Below, one piece after another: positions 26,136-35,774 of a DNA stretch of 48,765 bases. Origin of the DNA: Pandoraea sp. ASV26. GTDB lineage: Bacteria; Pseudomonadota; Gammaproteobacteria; Burkholderiales; Burkholderiaceae. The position numbers and the translations under genes are program-made. Position 1 is the stretch's first letter; each line of letters begins with the position of its first letter. The notes beneath the pieces are model-generated. The model ran no database searches, was not told where the DNA came from, and saw only the letters and a list, made by a program, of their open reading frames with translations. The stretch covers positions 1 through 48,765 of the forward strand of contig NZ_JAELTP010000036.1 of assembly GCF_016428915.1 (NCBI RefSeq), given 5' to 3'.

Positions 26136-27701
26136 TTAGTGGCCAACCGCGGCTTTGGCACCCGGCTTGGGCTTGGTCAGCCAGACGAGCACCGCCAGGG
26201 CGAGAAACACATATGCCGACAGGTGAAAGACGTCGTTCGTGGCCAGCATGTAGGACTGGCGGGTGACGAGGTCGTTGAGCATGCCGAAATCGGCGCCGTT
26301 CGCGAGGCCCAGCCCCTGCTGCAACTGGTCGAGATAGCTCGTCGTGGCATCGGAATAAGGGGTGACGTTCTCGACCAGTCGCGCATGATGGTAGATCGCC
26401 CTGTCTTCCCACATCGTTGTGCTCACGGCGGTGCCGATGGCGCCCGAGAGCGTGCGGAAGAAGTTCGACAGACCGGAGGCCGCCGCGAGGCGATCGTCCG
26501 AAATGCTCGAGAGCGTGATCGTGGTCACGGGCACGAAGAAGCATGCGATGCCGATGCCCTGCACCAGCCGGGGTTCGATGACCTTCGCAAACGACAGATT
26601 CAGCGCGAAGTGCGAATTCCAGAAGGACACCCCGGCGAACACGAAGAACGCGAACGAGGCCACGGCGCGCAGGTTCAGCCGGTTCATGTTCTGCCCGATG
26701 ATCGGTGAGAGCACGAGCGCGAGCAGACCCACCGGCGCCGTTGCGAGCCCGGCCTTGCCCGGGGTGTAATCCATCACCGTTTGCAACCACAGCGGGAAGA
26801 TGACGACCGAGGCGAAGAACGTCATGAAGCCGAACGCAATCACCACGACGCCCAACGCAAAGTTGCGATCCTTGAACAGTGTCAGATCGACGATGGGTTT
26901 GTCGGACGTCAGCTCCCAGATAATCAGGAACGACAGACAGATCGCGGCGGTGAGCGCGAGCGTGACGATCAGGCCGCTGTTGAACCAGTCGCGATCCTTG
27001 CCGAGGTCGAGCATCATCTGCAACGACCCCACGCCGATGGCAAGCAGCGCCAGACCGATCAGATCGATCGACAGTTTTTGCGTCTTCGTTTCGTGTCCGC
27101 GCAGCAGGATAAAACACGACACGGCGGAGAAGAGCCCGACGGGCACATTGATGTAGAAGATCCACGGCCATGTGTAGTTGTCCGTGATCCATCCGCCCAC
27201 GACGGGACCGAAGATCGGCGCGACGATCACGGTCATGGCCCACAGTCCGAGTGCGAGGCCGCGTTTTTTCTCGGGGAAGCTGCGCATCAGAATGGTCTGC
27301 GAGAGCGGCACCATCGGCCCGGATACGAGCCCTTGCAGCAGCCGGAAGAGGACGAGCGTTTCCATGTTGGGCGCGAGGCCGCAGAGCATCGACGCCAACG
27401 TGAACGCCGTGACCGACGTCACGAACAACTTCGTTTCGCCAACACGTCGTGAGAGCCATCCGGTGAGCGGCACGGCGATGGCGGCGGCCACCGCATACGA
27501 ACTGATGACCCACGTGCCCTGACTGTTCGACACGCCCACGCTCCCGGCGATGGTCGGCACGGCAACGTTGGCGATGGACGTGTCGAGCACCTCCATGAAG
27601 GTGCCCAGAGCGAGACCGATCGTGAGGATCGCCAGTCGCGCCCCGGTCAGCGGCGCCCCCTGCGGCGCGGCGGTGGCGTTTGCGGTGGTGGCGTTTGCCA
27701 T
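26136..27701 (-). CDS. DHA2-family multidrug efflux MFS transporter (EmrB-type)
   Basis: Proton-driven exporter of 521 residues with about 14 hydrophobic segments, matching the DHA2/EmrB-QacA family. Seen: the TM1 motif TSIANVAVPTIAGSVGVSNSQ, loop motif GWLSRRVGETKLF (about 80-93) and the antiporter motif around FGPVVGGWITDNY. The ATG at 27701 has an AGGGAG stretch about 10 bases upstream. EmrB proteins normally work with a periplasmic adaptor (EmrA) and an outer-membrane channel; no adaptor gene lies on either side here, so it may act alone or with a distant partner. Substrates are unknown. Confidence 0.9.
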   Translation of the reverse strand: MANATTANATAAPQGAPLTGARLAILTIGLALGTFMEVLDTSIANVAVPTIAGSVGVSNSQGTWVISSYAVAAAIAVPLTGWLSRRVGETKLFVTSVTAFTLASMLCGLAPNMETLVLFRLLQGLVSGPMVPLSQTILMRSFPEKKRGLALGLWAMTVIVAPIFGPVVGGWITDNYTWPWIFYINVPVGLFSAVSCFILLRGHETKTQKLSIDLIGLALLAIGVGSLQMMLDLGKDRDWFNSGLIVTLALTAAICLSFLIIWELTSDKPIVDLTLFKDRNFALGVVVIAFGFMTFFASVVIFPLWLQTVMDYTPGKAGLATAPVGLLALVLSPIIGQNMNRLNLRAVASFAFFVFAGVSFWNSHFALNLSFAKVIEPRLVQGIGIACFFVPVTTITLSSISDDRLAAASGLSNFFRTLSGAIGTAVSTTMWEDRAIYHHARLVENVTPYSDATTSYLDQLQQGLGLANGADFGMLNDLVTRQSYMLATNDVFHLSAYVFLALAVLVWLTKPKPGAKAAVGH

Positions 27702-28129
27702 GTCAATCGTCTCCCTGAAATGACGACCGGATCTCGGTGAGCTGCGACCGAAGCGTTCTCCGGATGGTGCCGCAGAACGACGACCCTGTGCGACGAGGGT
27801 TTGGAACTCAAGCTCTAAATCGTCAAAAAACGTCTTGATCGGCTTATCGAATCGAGCGACGTTGCGCGAATCATGCGTCGCTTATCCGTTTTGAGCAGAA
27901 TTTTTTCATCTTGCATAAGCAATGTGCGGCAAATCATCTTTGTCTTGCGACTGTCAGACACTTTTGGCCCTTGACGCAAGTGGGCGAGCGAGATTGAATC
28001 GCCGTTAGACGCCCGACGTGCGCAATGCCACGTCGCAGTCCCCTGGGCGTAGTCGTGCAGGCTCAATAAAAGTTCTCTCGTCCGCGCTCCCGGCGCCCGG
28101 CGACAGACAGCAAATGACAGGATAAGCCC
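27702..28129. other. Divergent AT-rich gap between the MFS and MHYT genes
   Basis: A 428-bp gap with no recognisable gene; an open frame on the minus strand here has no family resemblance. The 27815-27965 part is markedly AT-rich (oligo-A and oligo-T runs near 27826 and 27901) and should hold the two divergent promoters. I could not fix the promoter boxes. Confidence 0.5.
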
Positions 28130-28924
28130 ATGCAGCCAGGTAGCGTCGTACCTCTTCAGTACAGTGAGTTTCTTGTCATGCTTTCCTTCGTGATATCGGC
28201 GCTGGGGGCCTATGTCGCGTTGGTGGCTGCGTCGCGTATTCGTGACGACGACGGACGCATCAGTGCGAGCTATCTCGCGGTGTCGGCGCTGGCCCTTGGC
28301 GGCATCGGCATCTGGGGGATGCACTTCATCGGCATGGCCGCGCAACGCATGCCCTTCCCCGTGGCGTATTCACTCTGGCCGACGCTCGGCAGCCTGCTGC
28401 TCGCTGTCGTGGTCTCGGGGGCGGCGCTTTGGTACGTCGCCCGTGCGCCGCATCGCAATGCTTTGCAATACGCGGTGGGTGGCGTGGCGGGCGGGCTGGG
28501 CGTGGCCGGTATGCACTATCTCGGCATGAATGCCATGCGTACGCAGGCGTATTTCGAATGGGACACGACGATCGTTGCGCTGTCGGTGCTCATCGCGATC
28601 GTGGCGGCGAGTGTGGCGCTGTGGCTGGCGTTCCATCTGGAGACGAGTCTGCAACGTGCGCTGGCTTCGCTGGTGATGGCGGTGGCCGTGTGCGGCATGC
28701 ACTACACAGGCATGCGAGCAGGCACGATCATCTGCACGGCACAGACGCGCGCGCCAATCAGTATCCGCTTGCAGGGCGATATGCTGCCGTACGGTGTCTT
28801 CGTGATCGCATGCGTGGTGCTGCTGGCGATGGCTGTGCTGCTGTATCGCACGTCGCGCAAACGACGCGAGCGTATGGCGGCCCGACTCGATGCGCTCATG
28901 CGCCAGCGCGCGGGGCAAGTCTGA
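28130..28924 (+). CDS. Stand-alone MHYT-domain membrane sensor
   Basis: Inner-membrane protein of 264 residues made up of the MHYT domain. The three signature motifs are present: MHFIGM (about 64-69), MHYLGM (about 127-132) and MHYTGM (about 190-195), each in a predicted membrane helix. The family is proposed to bind copper through these Met and His residues and to sense oxygen, CO or NO. Most MHYT proteins continue into GGDEF, EAL or kinase domains. Here the last helix is followed only by a short Arg-rich tail (SRKRRERMAARLDALMRQR), so any signalling partner must be a separate protein. It is followed by a strong terminator. Confidence 0.92.
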   Translation: MQPGSVVPLQYSEFLVMLSFVISALGAYVALVAASRIRDDDGRISASYLAVSALALGGIGIWGMHFIGMAAQRMPFPVAYSLWPTLGSLLLAVVVSGAALWYVARAPHRNALQYAVGGVAGGLGVAGMHYLGMNAMRTQAYFEWDTTIVALSVLIAIVAASVALWLAFHLETSLQRALASLVMAVAVCGMHYTGMRAGTIICTAQTRAPISIRLQGDMLPYGVFVIACVVLLAMAVLLYRTSRKRRERMAARLDALMRQRAGQV

Positions 28925-28937
28925 GACCTGAAAAACG

Positions 28938-28971
28938 AAACGCCGGCCCATCGAAAGACAGGCCGGCGTTT
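28938..28971. terminator. Bidirectional terminator after the MHYT gene
   Basis: An 11-bp perfect stem (AAACGCCGGCC at 28938-28948, GGCCGGCGTTT at 28961-28971) with a 12-base loop, lying between two convergent genes. Both strands carry a T-rich tail, so it probably serves both. Confidence 0.85.
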
Positions 28972-29005
28972 TGATATCTGAGCGCCTTTCGGCGCAGCAC
29001 ACTAT

Positions 29006-29221
29006 TCAGTGCAGGATGGGGCTTCCCCCGACAGGCATCACATCGCCTGTTTCTATCAGGTCGACAATGAAGAACGGTTCGGTGTTGAGTTGTTTCGATG
29101 CACCGGGCTGGCCGGAGTACCAGCACACCATCGCCATGTCTCCCAGCATGCGGGTGACGATTCCCATGGCACCACTCGGCACTGCGATGTGATTGGATTT
29201 GACGATCGATCCGACTTGCAC
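29006..29221 (-). CDS. Uncharacterised 71-residue protein
   Basis: Short gene with a GTG start at 29221, preceded by a perfect AGGAGG (29227-29232) at 5 bases, which fixes the start despite the non-ATG codon. The product begins MQVGSIVKSNHIAVPSGAMG and contains MVCWYSGQPG and EPFFIVDLIETGDVMPV. The alternation of short hydrophobic strands and glycines suggests a small beta-barrel (SH3- or KOW-like) fold, but I recognise no family. It is cytoplasmic by composition, lies 53 bases past the thpR stop on the same strand, and ends at the shared terminator near 28950. It may be co-transcribed with thpR. Confidence 0.7.
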   Translation of the reverse strand: MQVGSIVKSNHIAVPSGAMGIVTRMLGDMAMVCWYSGQPGASKQLNTEPFFIVDLIETGDVMPVGGSPILH

Positions 29222-29274
29222 TTGAGCCTCCTGCGAATGACAAAAAACCGATGCGCCAACCGGTCGGCGCATCG

Positions 29275-29859
29275 TCATCCGACTATACCGTATTGCGTTG
29301 ACGCTATCGCCGATTTCTCCGGGGACGTCGAGAAAAAGCCATCCGGCTGGCCGCCGTGATGCTCTGCGAGCACGCGGTAGTGCGGGCCGCGTGGCGTGCG
29401 CACCGAGTGCACGAGGACATAGCCGTCGCAGTGCCAGATCAGCGGGCGAGGATAAGGATCCGACGGTGCGCGACGCGCATGACGCAGCAGCGTCACATGG
29501 GGACGAAACGATTGTGTGACCACGCGCGCGCCCGTCGCACGCCATTGCGAGAGCAGCGTGTCGCGTGTGGCGATGAGGGGGGCGGGAACCGCGTGAGCCC
29601 CGGCCCAGACGATCTTGCGATCGGACCAATAGCCGAGATGATCGAAGGTGAGCGTGAGCGGCGCGAGAGGCGTGCGTTGCATGAGCGCAAGCAGCACGGG
29701 CAGACGCGCGGCATCGACCTCGTCGAGAAAGGCCAGCGTCAGATGTAAGGTCTGGGCGCGCAGCACACGTCCGCCGCATTCCTCGTGAGCCGAGACAGCC
29801 CACTCGTGCAGCTGCTCGCGCGCACCCGGTCCGGGCCACAGAGCAAGGAAAAGTCGCAT
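29275..29859 (-). CDS. thpR: RNA 2',3'-cyclic phosphodiesterase (2H phosphoesterase)
   Basis: Cytoplasmic 2H-superfamily enzyme of 194 residues that opens 2',3'-cyclic phosphates; older names call it 2'-5' RNA ligase LigT. Both catalytic HxTx motifs are seen, HLTL at 39-42 and HVTL at 121-124, spaced as in the family. The start MRLFLALWP at 29859 is the typical N-terminus; an in-frame extension of 25 residues upstream is not. A small orphan gene follows downstream on the same strand. Confidence 0.9.
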   Translation of the reverse strand: MRLFLALWPGPGAREQLHEWAVSAHEECGGRVLRAQTLHLTLAFLDEVDAARLPVLLALMQRTPLAPLTLTFDHLGYWSDRKIVWAGAHAVPAPLIATRDTLLSQWRATGARVVTQSFRPHVTLLRHARRAPSDPYPRPLIWHCDGYVLVHSVRTPRGPHYRVLAEHHGGQPDGFFSTSPEKSAIASTQYGIVG

Positions 29860-30017
29860 GAGAACACCAGGGGTTGGGTCCTGCTGATGATTCTCATAGT
29901 AGACGGGCGATCGGGCGAATGCCAGCCGGGCCAAGCGTGGGCGCGCGGCGCCCCGAGACCTTGGTGCGCACGCCCCGCGCGCGCGAGCATTGCGCGGCGG
30001 GTGTGGCGTCGTGGGTA

Positions 30018-30401
30018 TCAGTTCGTCGAAACGCCGGGGGTAATGCCGCGACGGCCGCGGCGTGGCGTCTCTGCCGGCTTTTCTTCGGTCTTGGCCTGCA
30101 CCGGCGGGTGCATGATGCTGTTCCAGTTGTTCTGGATGGCCGCGTCGGTGGTGTCGCGGGAGACGGCGCGCGAGATGTCGGCGCTCGGATTGAAGGCCCC
30201 CGAACCTGCCGCGCCGGCCGTACCGGTGGCACCGGTGGCATTCGCTGCATTACCCGAACCCACCGGGGCGGGCGTGTTCTGCGCGTGGGCATGCGGTGTG
30301 AGCACGAGCACGGCGGCGATGGCGCCGGGCAGCATTACCCAGAGGAATTTGCGCAGGGGCGACGCGTTGGCAGCGCAGCGGACAGTCGAATCGTGGGTCA
30401 T
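30018..30401 (-). CDS. Small secreted protein of unknown function
   Basis: Protein of 127 residues with a signal peptide (positively charged start, hydrophobic run around 19-35, cleavage likely after TPHAHA). The mature part is Ala/Gly-rich, then has a conserved-looking SRDTTDAAIQNNWNSIMHPP block and a basic C-terminus RRGRRGITPG. No known domain is recognised. It precedes no same-strand gene closely. It could be a periplasmic or envelope-associated accessory. Confidence 0.65.
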   Translation of the reverse strand: MTHDSTVRCAANASPLRKFLWVMLPGAIAAVLVLTPHAHAQNTPAPVGSGNAANATGATGTAGAAGSGAFNPSADISRAVSRDTTDAAIQNNWNSIMHPPVQAKTEEKPAETPRRGRRGITPGVSTN

Positions 30402-30483
30402 GGGGTGTCTCGGGTGAGGCGACGCAATTTCGCCGACATTATCCCTTGTCAGGGGTAATGCCGGCGTTACGTCTTATGCGGGG

Positions 30484-31074
30484 TCAGTAAGCACCGGGAG
30501 GCGGCTTCCAGCCCGGGGGCGGTGGCGGCGGTGGCGCATAGCGCGGCGCCGGCTGCGACGTCACCATGTCGCCGCGAACGGGAACACGATTGCCGTACGC
30601 ATACATGCACTGAACGTAGGCCTGATCATAGCGGCTTTGCGTCATGTATGCAGACGACTGCGCGTTGCCCAGGCCGACCGCGCTGCCGGTGAGCAGGCCC
30701 GCGCCGGCACCGATGGCGGCCCCTGAGCCACCCCCGAAGGCGGCACCGGCGGCGGCACCGATGGCTGTGCCGATCACGGCGCTGCCGATGGCGCTGGTGT
30801 TGGCGGCGGTCGCCGTATCCAGACCGCCGTTCTGGCCGGAGGCATATTGGCGGCAGTTGAAATCGTCCTGACGGAACTGATCGAAGGACTTGTTGCTGCC
30901 GGGCAATGCCATGAGGCTCGGGCCGCTGGGCACCACGGCACATCCGGCGAGGGTGGCCGCGGCGATGACGATGGCCAGCGGTGCGGCGAGACGTCGCGTG
31001 GCGCTGGTGGCGCGAGTGGCAATCGTCGCGGTCGACGGTTTGCCGGCTTGGGAGACGGGCGATTCAAAAGACAT
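30484..31074 (-). CDS. Glycine-zipper lipoprotein
   Basis: Lipoprotein of about 196 residues. The signal peptide ends in a lipobox LAGC, so it should be lipidated and anchored in the envelope. After a polar segment (SFDQFRQDDFNCRQYASGQ) comes a glycine-zipper region (IGTAIGAAAGAAFGGGSGAAIGAGAG) of the kind that inserts into or packs against membranes, and the C-terminus is a proline run. The ATG at 31074 has a GGAG at 7 bases. An in-frame start 60 bases upstream would place an Arg-rich stretch before the signal peptide. It begins 14 bases after the stop of the Tyr/Pro-rich secreted protein, so the two form an operon. Confidence 0.85.
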   Translation of the reverse strand: MSFESPVSQAGKPSTATIATRATSATRRLAAPLAIVIAAATLAGCAVVPSGPSLMALPGSNKSFDQFRQDDFNCRQYASGQNGGLDTATAANTSAIGSAVIGTAIGAAAGAAFGGGSGAAIGAGAGLLTGSAVGLGNAQSSAYMTQSRYDQAYVQCMYAYGNRVPVRGDMVTSQPAPRYAPPPPPPPGWKPPPGAY

Positions 31075-31088
31075 GGCGCGTCTCCGGA

Positions 31089-31436
31089 TCAGTTCGCCGG
31101 CTGCGCGGGCACTTCGCGCCATCCGGCAGGGCACGTTTTCACGTAGGGATAGTAGGCACCAGCCTTGTCGCAGTAGTACCAGGTGTCGCTGCTTGCGCCG
31201 GGCTGACCGTTTTGGGCCCCGGCCTGGGACTGCTCGACGTACTGCTGAGGCTGGCTGGGCACAACGACGACAGGCGGAGCGTAATAGCTCGGCGGGTAAT
31301 ACGGATAGGCGTAGGGATAGGGGTAGTAGCCGGGACCGACCCAGACACGCACGCCGCCGCGCCAGGCGAAGGCGCTGCCGCTGACCAGGGCAGCCGCCAC
31401 GGCCACGAAGCCGATGACAATAGGAAGACGTTTCAC
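31089..31436 (-). CDS. Tyr/Pro-rich secreted protein of unknown function
   Basis: Protein of 115 residues with a clear signal peptide (MKRLPIVIGFVAVAAALVSG, cleavage likely near AFA-WR). The mature part starts with a Tyr/Pro-rich low-complexity stretch (YYPYPYAYPYYPPSYYAPP), then a Gln-rich linker, and ends with a compact block containing WYYCDKAGAYYPYVKTCPAGW. The two cysteines probably form a disulfide. That C-terminal block is common in small secreted proteins of this bacterial group, with no assigned role. First gene of an operon with the glycine-zipper lipoprotein. Confidence 0.82.
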   Translation of the reverse strand: MKRLPIVIGFVAVAAALVSGSAFAWRGGVRVWVGPGYYPYPYAYPYYPPSYYAPPVVVVPSQPQQYVEQSQAGAQNGQPGASSDTWYYCDKAGAYYPYVKTCPAGWREVPAQPAN

Positions 31437-31661
31437 GACACAGACCTCGAAGAACTGACTCCGGGCGCGGTGGATTCCGCCTCGCGTACGTGCGTCACAA
31501 CGAGTTGGATGTATACCCCAATGTGACGCAACGCCGCCCTGGAGTTGACGCTTCCGAGTCTAGGCCCGCCCCCCTCCAGGAGCAATTACGGTACGTGTTA
31601 GAAGTGTTTCAAAGCATTACGTTTTTTACGGGGATTTGCGGGGGAAACGGGTGCCGGAGGG

Positions 31662-33056
31662 TCACTTCCCAATACAAAACCGGCTGAAAATCACCCCGAG
31701 CAGGTCGTCCGACGTGAACTCGCCGGTGATCGTGCTGAGTTGCTCCTGCGCGAGGCGCAGTTCCTCGGCGAAGAGATCGAGCGCACTCGCGTTACGACGC
31801 GCATGCGCATCGGCCATCTCGATATGATCGCGAGCCGCCCGCAGGGCCGATAGATGCCGTTCTCGCGCGAGAAACACGCCTTCGTTGCCTGCCTGCCATC
31901 CGGCGATCTTGAGCAGCTCGGCGCGCAACAGATCGATTCCCTGCCCGCCCTTCGCCGACAAGCGCACACCCAGCGGTGCGGTGCCTGCTTCCGGCAACAC
32001 CGTCGCCGGTTCGCCCGCGAGATCTGTCTTGTTGTACACGCGCACGATCGGCACATGTTTGGGCAACTGCTTTGCGATGTCCTCGTCTTCCGGCGTCATG
32101 CCCGAGCGGGTGTCGAGCAGATGCAGCACGGCATCGGCCTTCGCGATCTCGCTCCAACTGCGCGCGATGCCGATGCGCTCGACTTCGTCTTCCGTTTCCC
32201 GCAGGCCGGCCGTGTCGATGATGTGCAGCGGAATGCCGTCGATCTGAATCGTTTGCTGCACCTTGTCGCGCGTGGTGCCGGCGATGGGCGTGACGATGGC
32301 CAGTTCGGCACCGGCCAGCGCGTTGAGCAACGACGACTTGCCCACGTTGGGCTGTCCCGCCAGCACGACATTGATCCCCTCGCGCAGCAACGCGCCCTGC
32401 TTCGCTTGTGACAACACCTGCGCCAGTTGCGCGCGAATGCGCTCGAGTTGCCCGAAGGCGTCGGCGGCCTCGAGAAAATCGATTTCCTCTTCCGGGAAGT
32501 CGAGCGTCGCTTCCACCAGCATGCGCAGATGAATCACCAGATCCACCAGCGAATGAATCTCACGCGAGAACGCCCCGTCGAGCGAACGGCTCGCCGAGCG
32601 GGCCGCAGCCTCGGTGCTCGCCTCGATCAGATCGGCAACGGCCTCGGCCTGCGCCAGATCGAGCTTGTCGTTCAGAAACGCGCGATGGGTAAATTCGCCC
32701 GGCTCCGCCAGACGCACGCCCAGTTCCGCCCCTTCGTCGAGGCATCGCTGCAACAACAGTTGCAGCACGATCGGACCGCCGTGTCCCTGTAACTCGAGCA
32801 CGTCTTCGCCGGTGTAGGAATTCGGCCCCGGGAAGTACAGCGCGATGCCGCGATCCAGGGCGTCGCCAGTGGCGTCGAGAAACGGCAGATACGACGCGTG
32901 CCGCGGCTTGAGCGATTGCCCGACGAGACGCGCGATCACACGCTGCACGGCGTCGCCGCGATGCTTGCCGAAGGACACACGCACCACGCCGATCCCGCCG
33001 CGTCCGGGGGCGGTGGCAATGGCAGCAATCGGGACAGTCGAGACGGTGGCGCTCAT
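31662..33056 (-). CDS. mnmE: tRNA uridine-5-carboxymethylaminomethyl modification GTPase MnmE
   Basis: Cytoplasmic GTPase of 464 residues that works with MnmG to modify the wobble uridine of several tRNAs. The N-terminal folate-binding domain (from [21 protein letters not shown]-type sequence) is followed by helices and the inserted G domain: GQPNVGKSS (P-loop), GTTRD, DTAGLRE and NKTD. The protein ends in the conserved CIGK with its essential cysteine. The ATG at 33056 matches the family start; an upstream in-frame ATG near 33101 is rejected. It follows yidC on the same strand but is separated by a strong terminator, so it likely has its own promoter. Confidence 0.96.
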   Translation of the reverse strand: MSATVSTVPIAAIATAPGRGGIGVVRVSFGKHRGDAVQRVIARLVGQSLKPRHASYLPFLDATGDALDRGIALYFPGPNSYTGEDVLELQGHGGPIVLQLLLQRCLDEGAELGVRLAEPGEFTHRAFLNDKLDLAQAEAVADLIEASTEAAARSASRSLDGAFSREIHSLVDLVIHLRMLVEATLDFPEEEIDFLEAADAFGQLERIRAQLAQVLSQAKQGALLREGINVVLAGQPNVGKSSLLNALAGAELAIVTPIAGTTRDKVQQTIQIDGIPLHIIDTAGLRETEDEVERIGIARSWSEIAKADAVLHLLDTRSGMTPEDEDIAKQLPKHVPIVRVYNKTDLAGEPATVLPEAGTAPLGVRLSAKGGQGIDLLRAELLKIAGWQAGNEGVFLARERHLSALRAARDHIEMADAHARRNASALDLFAEELRLAQEQLSTITGEFTSDDLLGVIFSRFCIGK

Positions 33057-33107
33057 GGAACGATTCGTTGAAAAGCAGAGGTTTATTTTGACATGCACCA
33101 AACAAAA

Positions 33108-33132
33108 CCGCCCGCGAGAGACTCGCGGGCGG
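33108..33132 (-). terminator. Terminator of the rpmH-yidC operon
   Basis: A perfect 11-bp GC-rich stem (33108-33118 with 33122-33132) and a 3-base loop, followed on the minus strand by TTTTGTTT. It lies about 32 bases past the yidC stop and upstream of mnmE. Confidence 0.88.
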
Positions 33133-33163
33133 CTGTGTCAGTCAGACGGTCTGACCTGAATCG

Positions 33164-34819
33164 TCAGGCCGCCTTCTCTTTCTTCTTGTTACCGAGCATT
33201 CGGTTGATGGACCATTGCTGCGCAATCGACAACGTGTTGTTGACCACGTAGTACAGCACCAGGCCCGACGGCAGGAAGAGGAACATGACCGAGAAAATCA
33301 GCGGCATGAACATCATCATCTTGGCCTGCATCGGATCCGGCGGCGTCGGGTTCAGCTTGGTCTGGATGAACATCGACACGGCCATCAGCACCGGCAGGAT
33401 GTAATACGGATCCTGCGTCGAGAGGTCATGAATCCAGCCCAGCCACGGCGCGCCGCGCATTTCCACCGACGACAGCAACACCCAGTACAGCGCAATGAAC
33501 ACCGGAATCTGAATCACGATCGGAATACAGCCGCCGAACGGATTGACCTTCTCGGTCTTGTACAGCTCCATGAGCGCCGCGTTCATCTTCTGCGGATCGC
33601 TCTTGTAACGCTCGCGCAGCGCTTGCATGCGCGGCGTGATTTCCTTCATGCGCGCCATCGACTTGTAGCTTGCGGCCGACAGCGGGAAGAACACCAGCTT
33701 GATGATGACGGTCACCGCAATGATCGCCCAGCCCCAGTTGCCGATCAGCGCATGCAGCTTCGAGAGCAGCCAGAACAGCGGCTTGGCGAGGATGGTGAAG
33801 TAACCGTAGTCCTTCGTGAGCTCCAGGCCCGGCGCAATCTGCTCGAGCATGTGCTCTTCCTGCGGACCCGCGAACAGACGCGCATCGACCGTCTCGCTGC
33901 CACCGGCCGGAATGCTGGCGAGCGGCTCTTTCACGCCCACACGATACAGACCGTTGTCCAGCTTGCCGATGTAGTTGTCGCGCGTCGCGCCTTCCTTCGG
34001 AATCCAGGCCGTGGCGAAGTAATGCTGCACCATGCCGATCCAGCCATCGCTGGACTGCTTGATGTACTTCGCCTTGTCCTTGTCGATGTCGCTGAAGGTG
34101 ATCTTCTGGAATTTCTCGTCGCTGCTGTAGACCGTCGGGCCCGTGAACGTGTGCGAGAACTTCGCGCCGCTGATTTCACGGCCGTCGCGCACCAGTTCCA
34201 TGTACAGCGTCGGCTTGATGGCGGCGTCGGTCTTGTTGACGATCGTGTTCGACACGTCGATCACGTAGCTGCCGCGATGGAACGTGTAAGCACGCACCAA
34301 CTGCAAGCCGCCCTTGACCGGCGATTCGAACTTCACGGTCAGCGTGTCGCCCGTCATCGTGGTCGGGCCAGGCACTTGCGTGAAGATGTCGTTGTGGTTC
34401 GGGTAGTCGCCGCCGATCAGACCCGTGCGAGCGAAGTACTGATGGCTCGGGGTGTTGTCGAACAGCACGACATGCTTGTCGGCTTCTTCGGCGTCGGGCC
34501 ACTTGGTGAGCGCGAGGAACGACAGCGTGCCGCCCTGCGTGCTGATGTCGGCTTCGTAGACATCCGTCGTGATGCGCACCTTCTGCGCGGTGGCAGCGGC
34601 AGGCGCATTGCCCGGTGCGCTACCCGCAGCGGCAGCGGCGTTGGCCGCTTGCGGCAGGTCGTTGGCCGGCGTCTGGTTTGCGCCCGTGGCGGCCGGGGTC
34701 GAAACCTCAGCCGTCGGGAAAAACAACGACGAATGGCCATTGGCGCGTTGCCAGTTGTCGAAAAGCATCACGACAGACAGCGCGAAAATGACCCAGAGTA
34801 CGGTGCGTTTGATGTCCAT
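33164..34819 (-). CDS. yidC: Membrane protein insertase YidC
   Basis: Inner-membrane insertase of 551 residues, close to the 548 of E. coli. It inserts and folds membrane proteins alone or with SecYEG. Seen: an N-terminal anchor ([18 protein letters not shown]), a large periplasmic beta domain over about 60-340, and the five-helix core from [23 protein letters not shown] onward, including the cytoplasmic hairpin with [23 protein letters not shown] and the basic C-terminal tail NKKKEKAA. A low-complexity Ala-rich linker follows the anchor. It is the last gene of the rpmH-rnpA-yidD-yidC operon. Confidence 0.97.
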   Translation of the reverse strand: MDIKRTVLWVIFALSVVMLFDNWQRANGHSSLFFPTAEVSTPAATGANQTPANDLPQAANAAAAAGSAPGNAPAAATAQKVRITTDVYEADISTQGGTLSFLALTKWPDAEEADKHVVLFDNTPSHQYFARTGLIGGDYPNHNDIFTQVPGPTTMTGDTLTVKFESPVKGGLQLVRAYTFHRGSYVIDVSNTIVNKTDAAIKPTLYMELVRDGREISGAKFSHTFTGPTVYSSDEKFQKITFSDIDKDKAKYIKQSSDGWIGMVQHYFATAWIPKEGATRDNYIGKLDNGLYRVGVKEPLASIPAGGSETVDARLFAGPQEEHMLEQIAPGLELTKDYGYFTILAKPLFWLLSKLHALIGNWGWAIIAVTVIIKLVFFPLSAASYKSMARMKEITPRMQALRERYKSDPQKMNAALMELYKTEKVNPFGGCIPIVIQIPVFIALYWVLLSSVEMRGAPWLGWIHDLSTQDPYYILPVLMAVSMFIQTKLNPTPPDPMQAKMMMFMPLIFSVMFLFLPSGLVLYYVVNNTLSIAQQWSINRMLGNKKKEKAA

Positions 34820-34843
34820 GCGGTAACTCGTGGTGGACGAAAC

Positions 34844-35200
34844 TCAGGAATGGCCCGGCGCGCGGCGCGTAACTGCCGATGCGGCCGCGGGCCCGGACGA
34901 GACCGTCTGCTTGACTCGCGACGCGTCGCTTCCGGCGGCCTTTTCGGCGCCTTCGGCGAGGTGATCGGGAGCGTTACAGACGTGTCGAGCCGGCGGTACG
35001 GGATCGAAACCGCCGGGATGAAACGGATGACAGCGGCATAGACGTCTGGCCGCGAGATAAGTGCCGTAACCGGCACCGTGCTCGACGATGGCCTCGCGTG
35101 CGTAGTCGGAGCAGCTCGGATGAAAGCGGCAACGGTTCCCCAGCCAGGGACTGATCGCCAGCTTGTAACCGCGCAGGAGCAACAACAGCACGCTTCGCAT
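34844..35200 (-). CDS. yidD: Membrane protein insertion efficiency factor YidD
   Basis: Small membrane-associated protein of 118 residues that aids YidC-dependent insertion. It has the family core of about 75 residues: [27 protein letters not shown]-type sequence, then [18 protein letters not shown] with the conserved cysteines. The C-terminal 40 or so residues are an Ala/Ser-rich extension not seen in short homologues. It lies 14 bases after rnpA and 24 bases before yidC. Confidence 0.94.
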   Translation of the reverse strand: MRSVLLLLLRGYKLAISPWLGNRCRFHPSCSDYAREAIVEHGAGYGTYLAARRLCRCHPFHPGGFDPVPPARHVCNAPDHLAEGAEKAAGSDASRVKQTVSSGPAAASAVTRRAPGHS

Positions 35201-35214
35201 CTCGATTCCGCCTG

Positions 35215-35715
35215 TCAGTCCGGCCGAGGTGGCCGGGTGGGCGGCGCATGCCCGGGGTCGGGCGCTACCGTGTGGGACTCACTACCTTCCGTCTTGGCGT
35301 CGGTCGTGCGGCGCTTGCGTGCGGCTTTCTCAGCCGCGTCGAAGAGCTGCGCGAATTCCGCCTGTACCAGTGTGTTCAACACCGGTGCGGCCGCCGCAGT
35401 GTACGTCCCCTTGTCGAAGCGCCGGGTCAGTCGCAAGACGAAGTCCCAGCCAGCCAGAGCCACGCGGCGCGTGCGGAACATCTCGCGAGCCTGACGTTTG
35501 ATCAGGTTACGAGTGACCGCGCGGGGGGCGTGCTTCTTACCGACGACAATGCCGATGCGGCCTTCATGAGGCGTGGCATCGGCAGGGGTGTCCGGCGCAG
35601 TTTCGCGCCAGCGCATGTACAGCACGAAGTGCGCGCTGCGACGCAGAGGGCGCAAACTAAAAACGGATGAAAACTCATCCGTTTTGAGAAGTCTGGCAGC
35701 TTTGGGAAACCCCAT
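35215..35715 (-). CDS. rnpA: Ribonuclease P protein component
   Basis: Basic protein of 166 residues that binds the catalytic RNase P RNA and helps process tRNA 5' ends. Seen: [17 protein letters not shown] near the N-terminus and the signature [10 protein letters not shown] with the RNR-type basic helix. The C-terminus has a long polar, Pro-rich tail beyond the domain. The ATG at 35715 is used; an in-frame TTG 36 bases upstream is less likely. rpmH lies 59 bases upstream. Confidence 0.94.
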   Translation of the reverse strand: MGFPKAARLLKTDEFSSVFSLRPLRRSAHFVLYMRWRETAPDTPADATPHEGRIGIVVGKKHAPRAVTRNLIKRQAREMFRTRRVALAGWDFVLRLTRRFDKGTYTAAAAPVLNTLVQAEFAQLFDAAEKAARKRRTTDAKTEGSESHTVAPDPGHAPPTRPPRPD

Positions 35716-35774
35716 TGCCGGGACTTCGCGCCTTGCGGATTTGACGCGCAAACCGCGGTACGACCGAACCGCGA

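Noticed and set aside
27815-28345. A 176-residue minus-strand gene before the MFS gene
   Set aside because: It overlaps the MHYT gene in antisense, and the part outside it lies in AT-rich promoter DNA with no motif.
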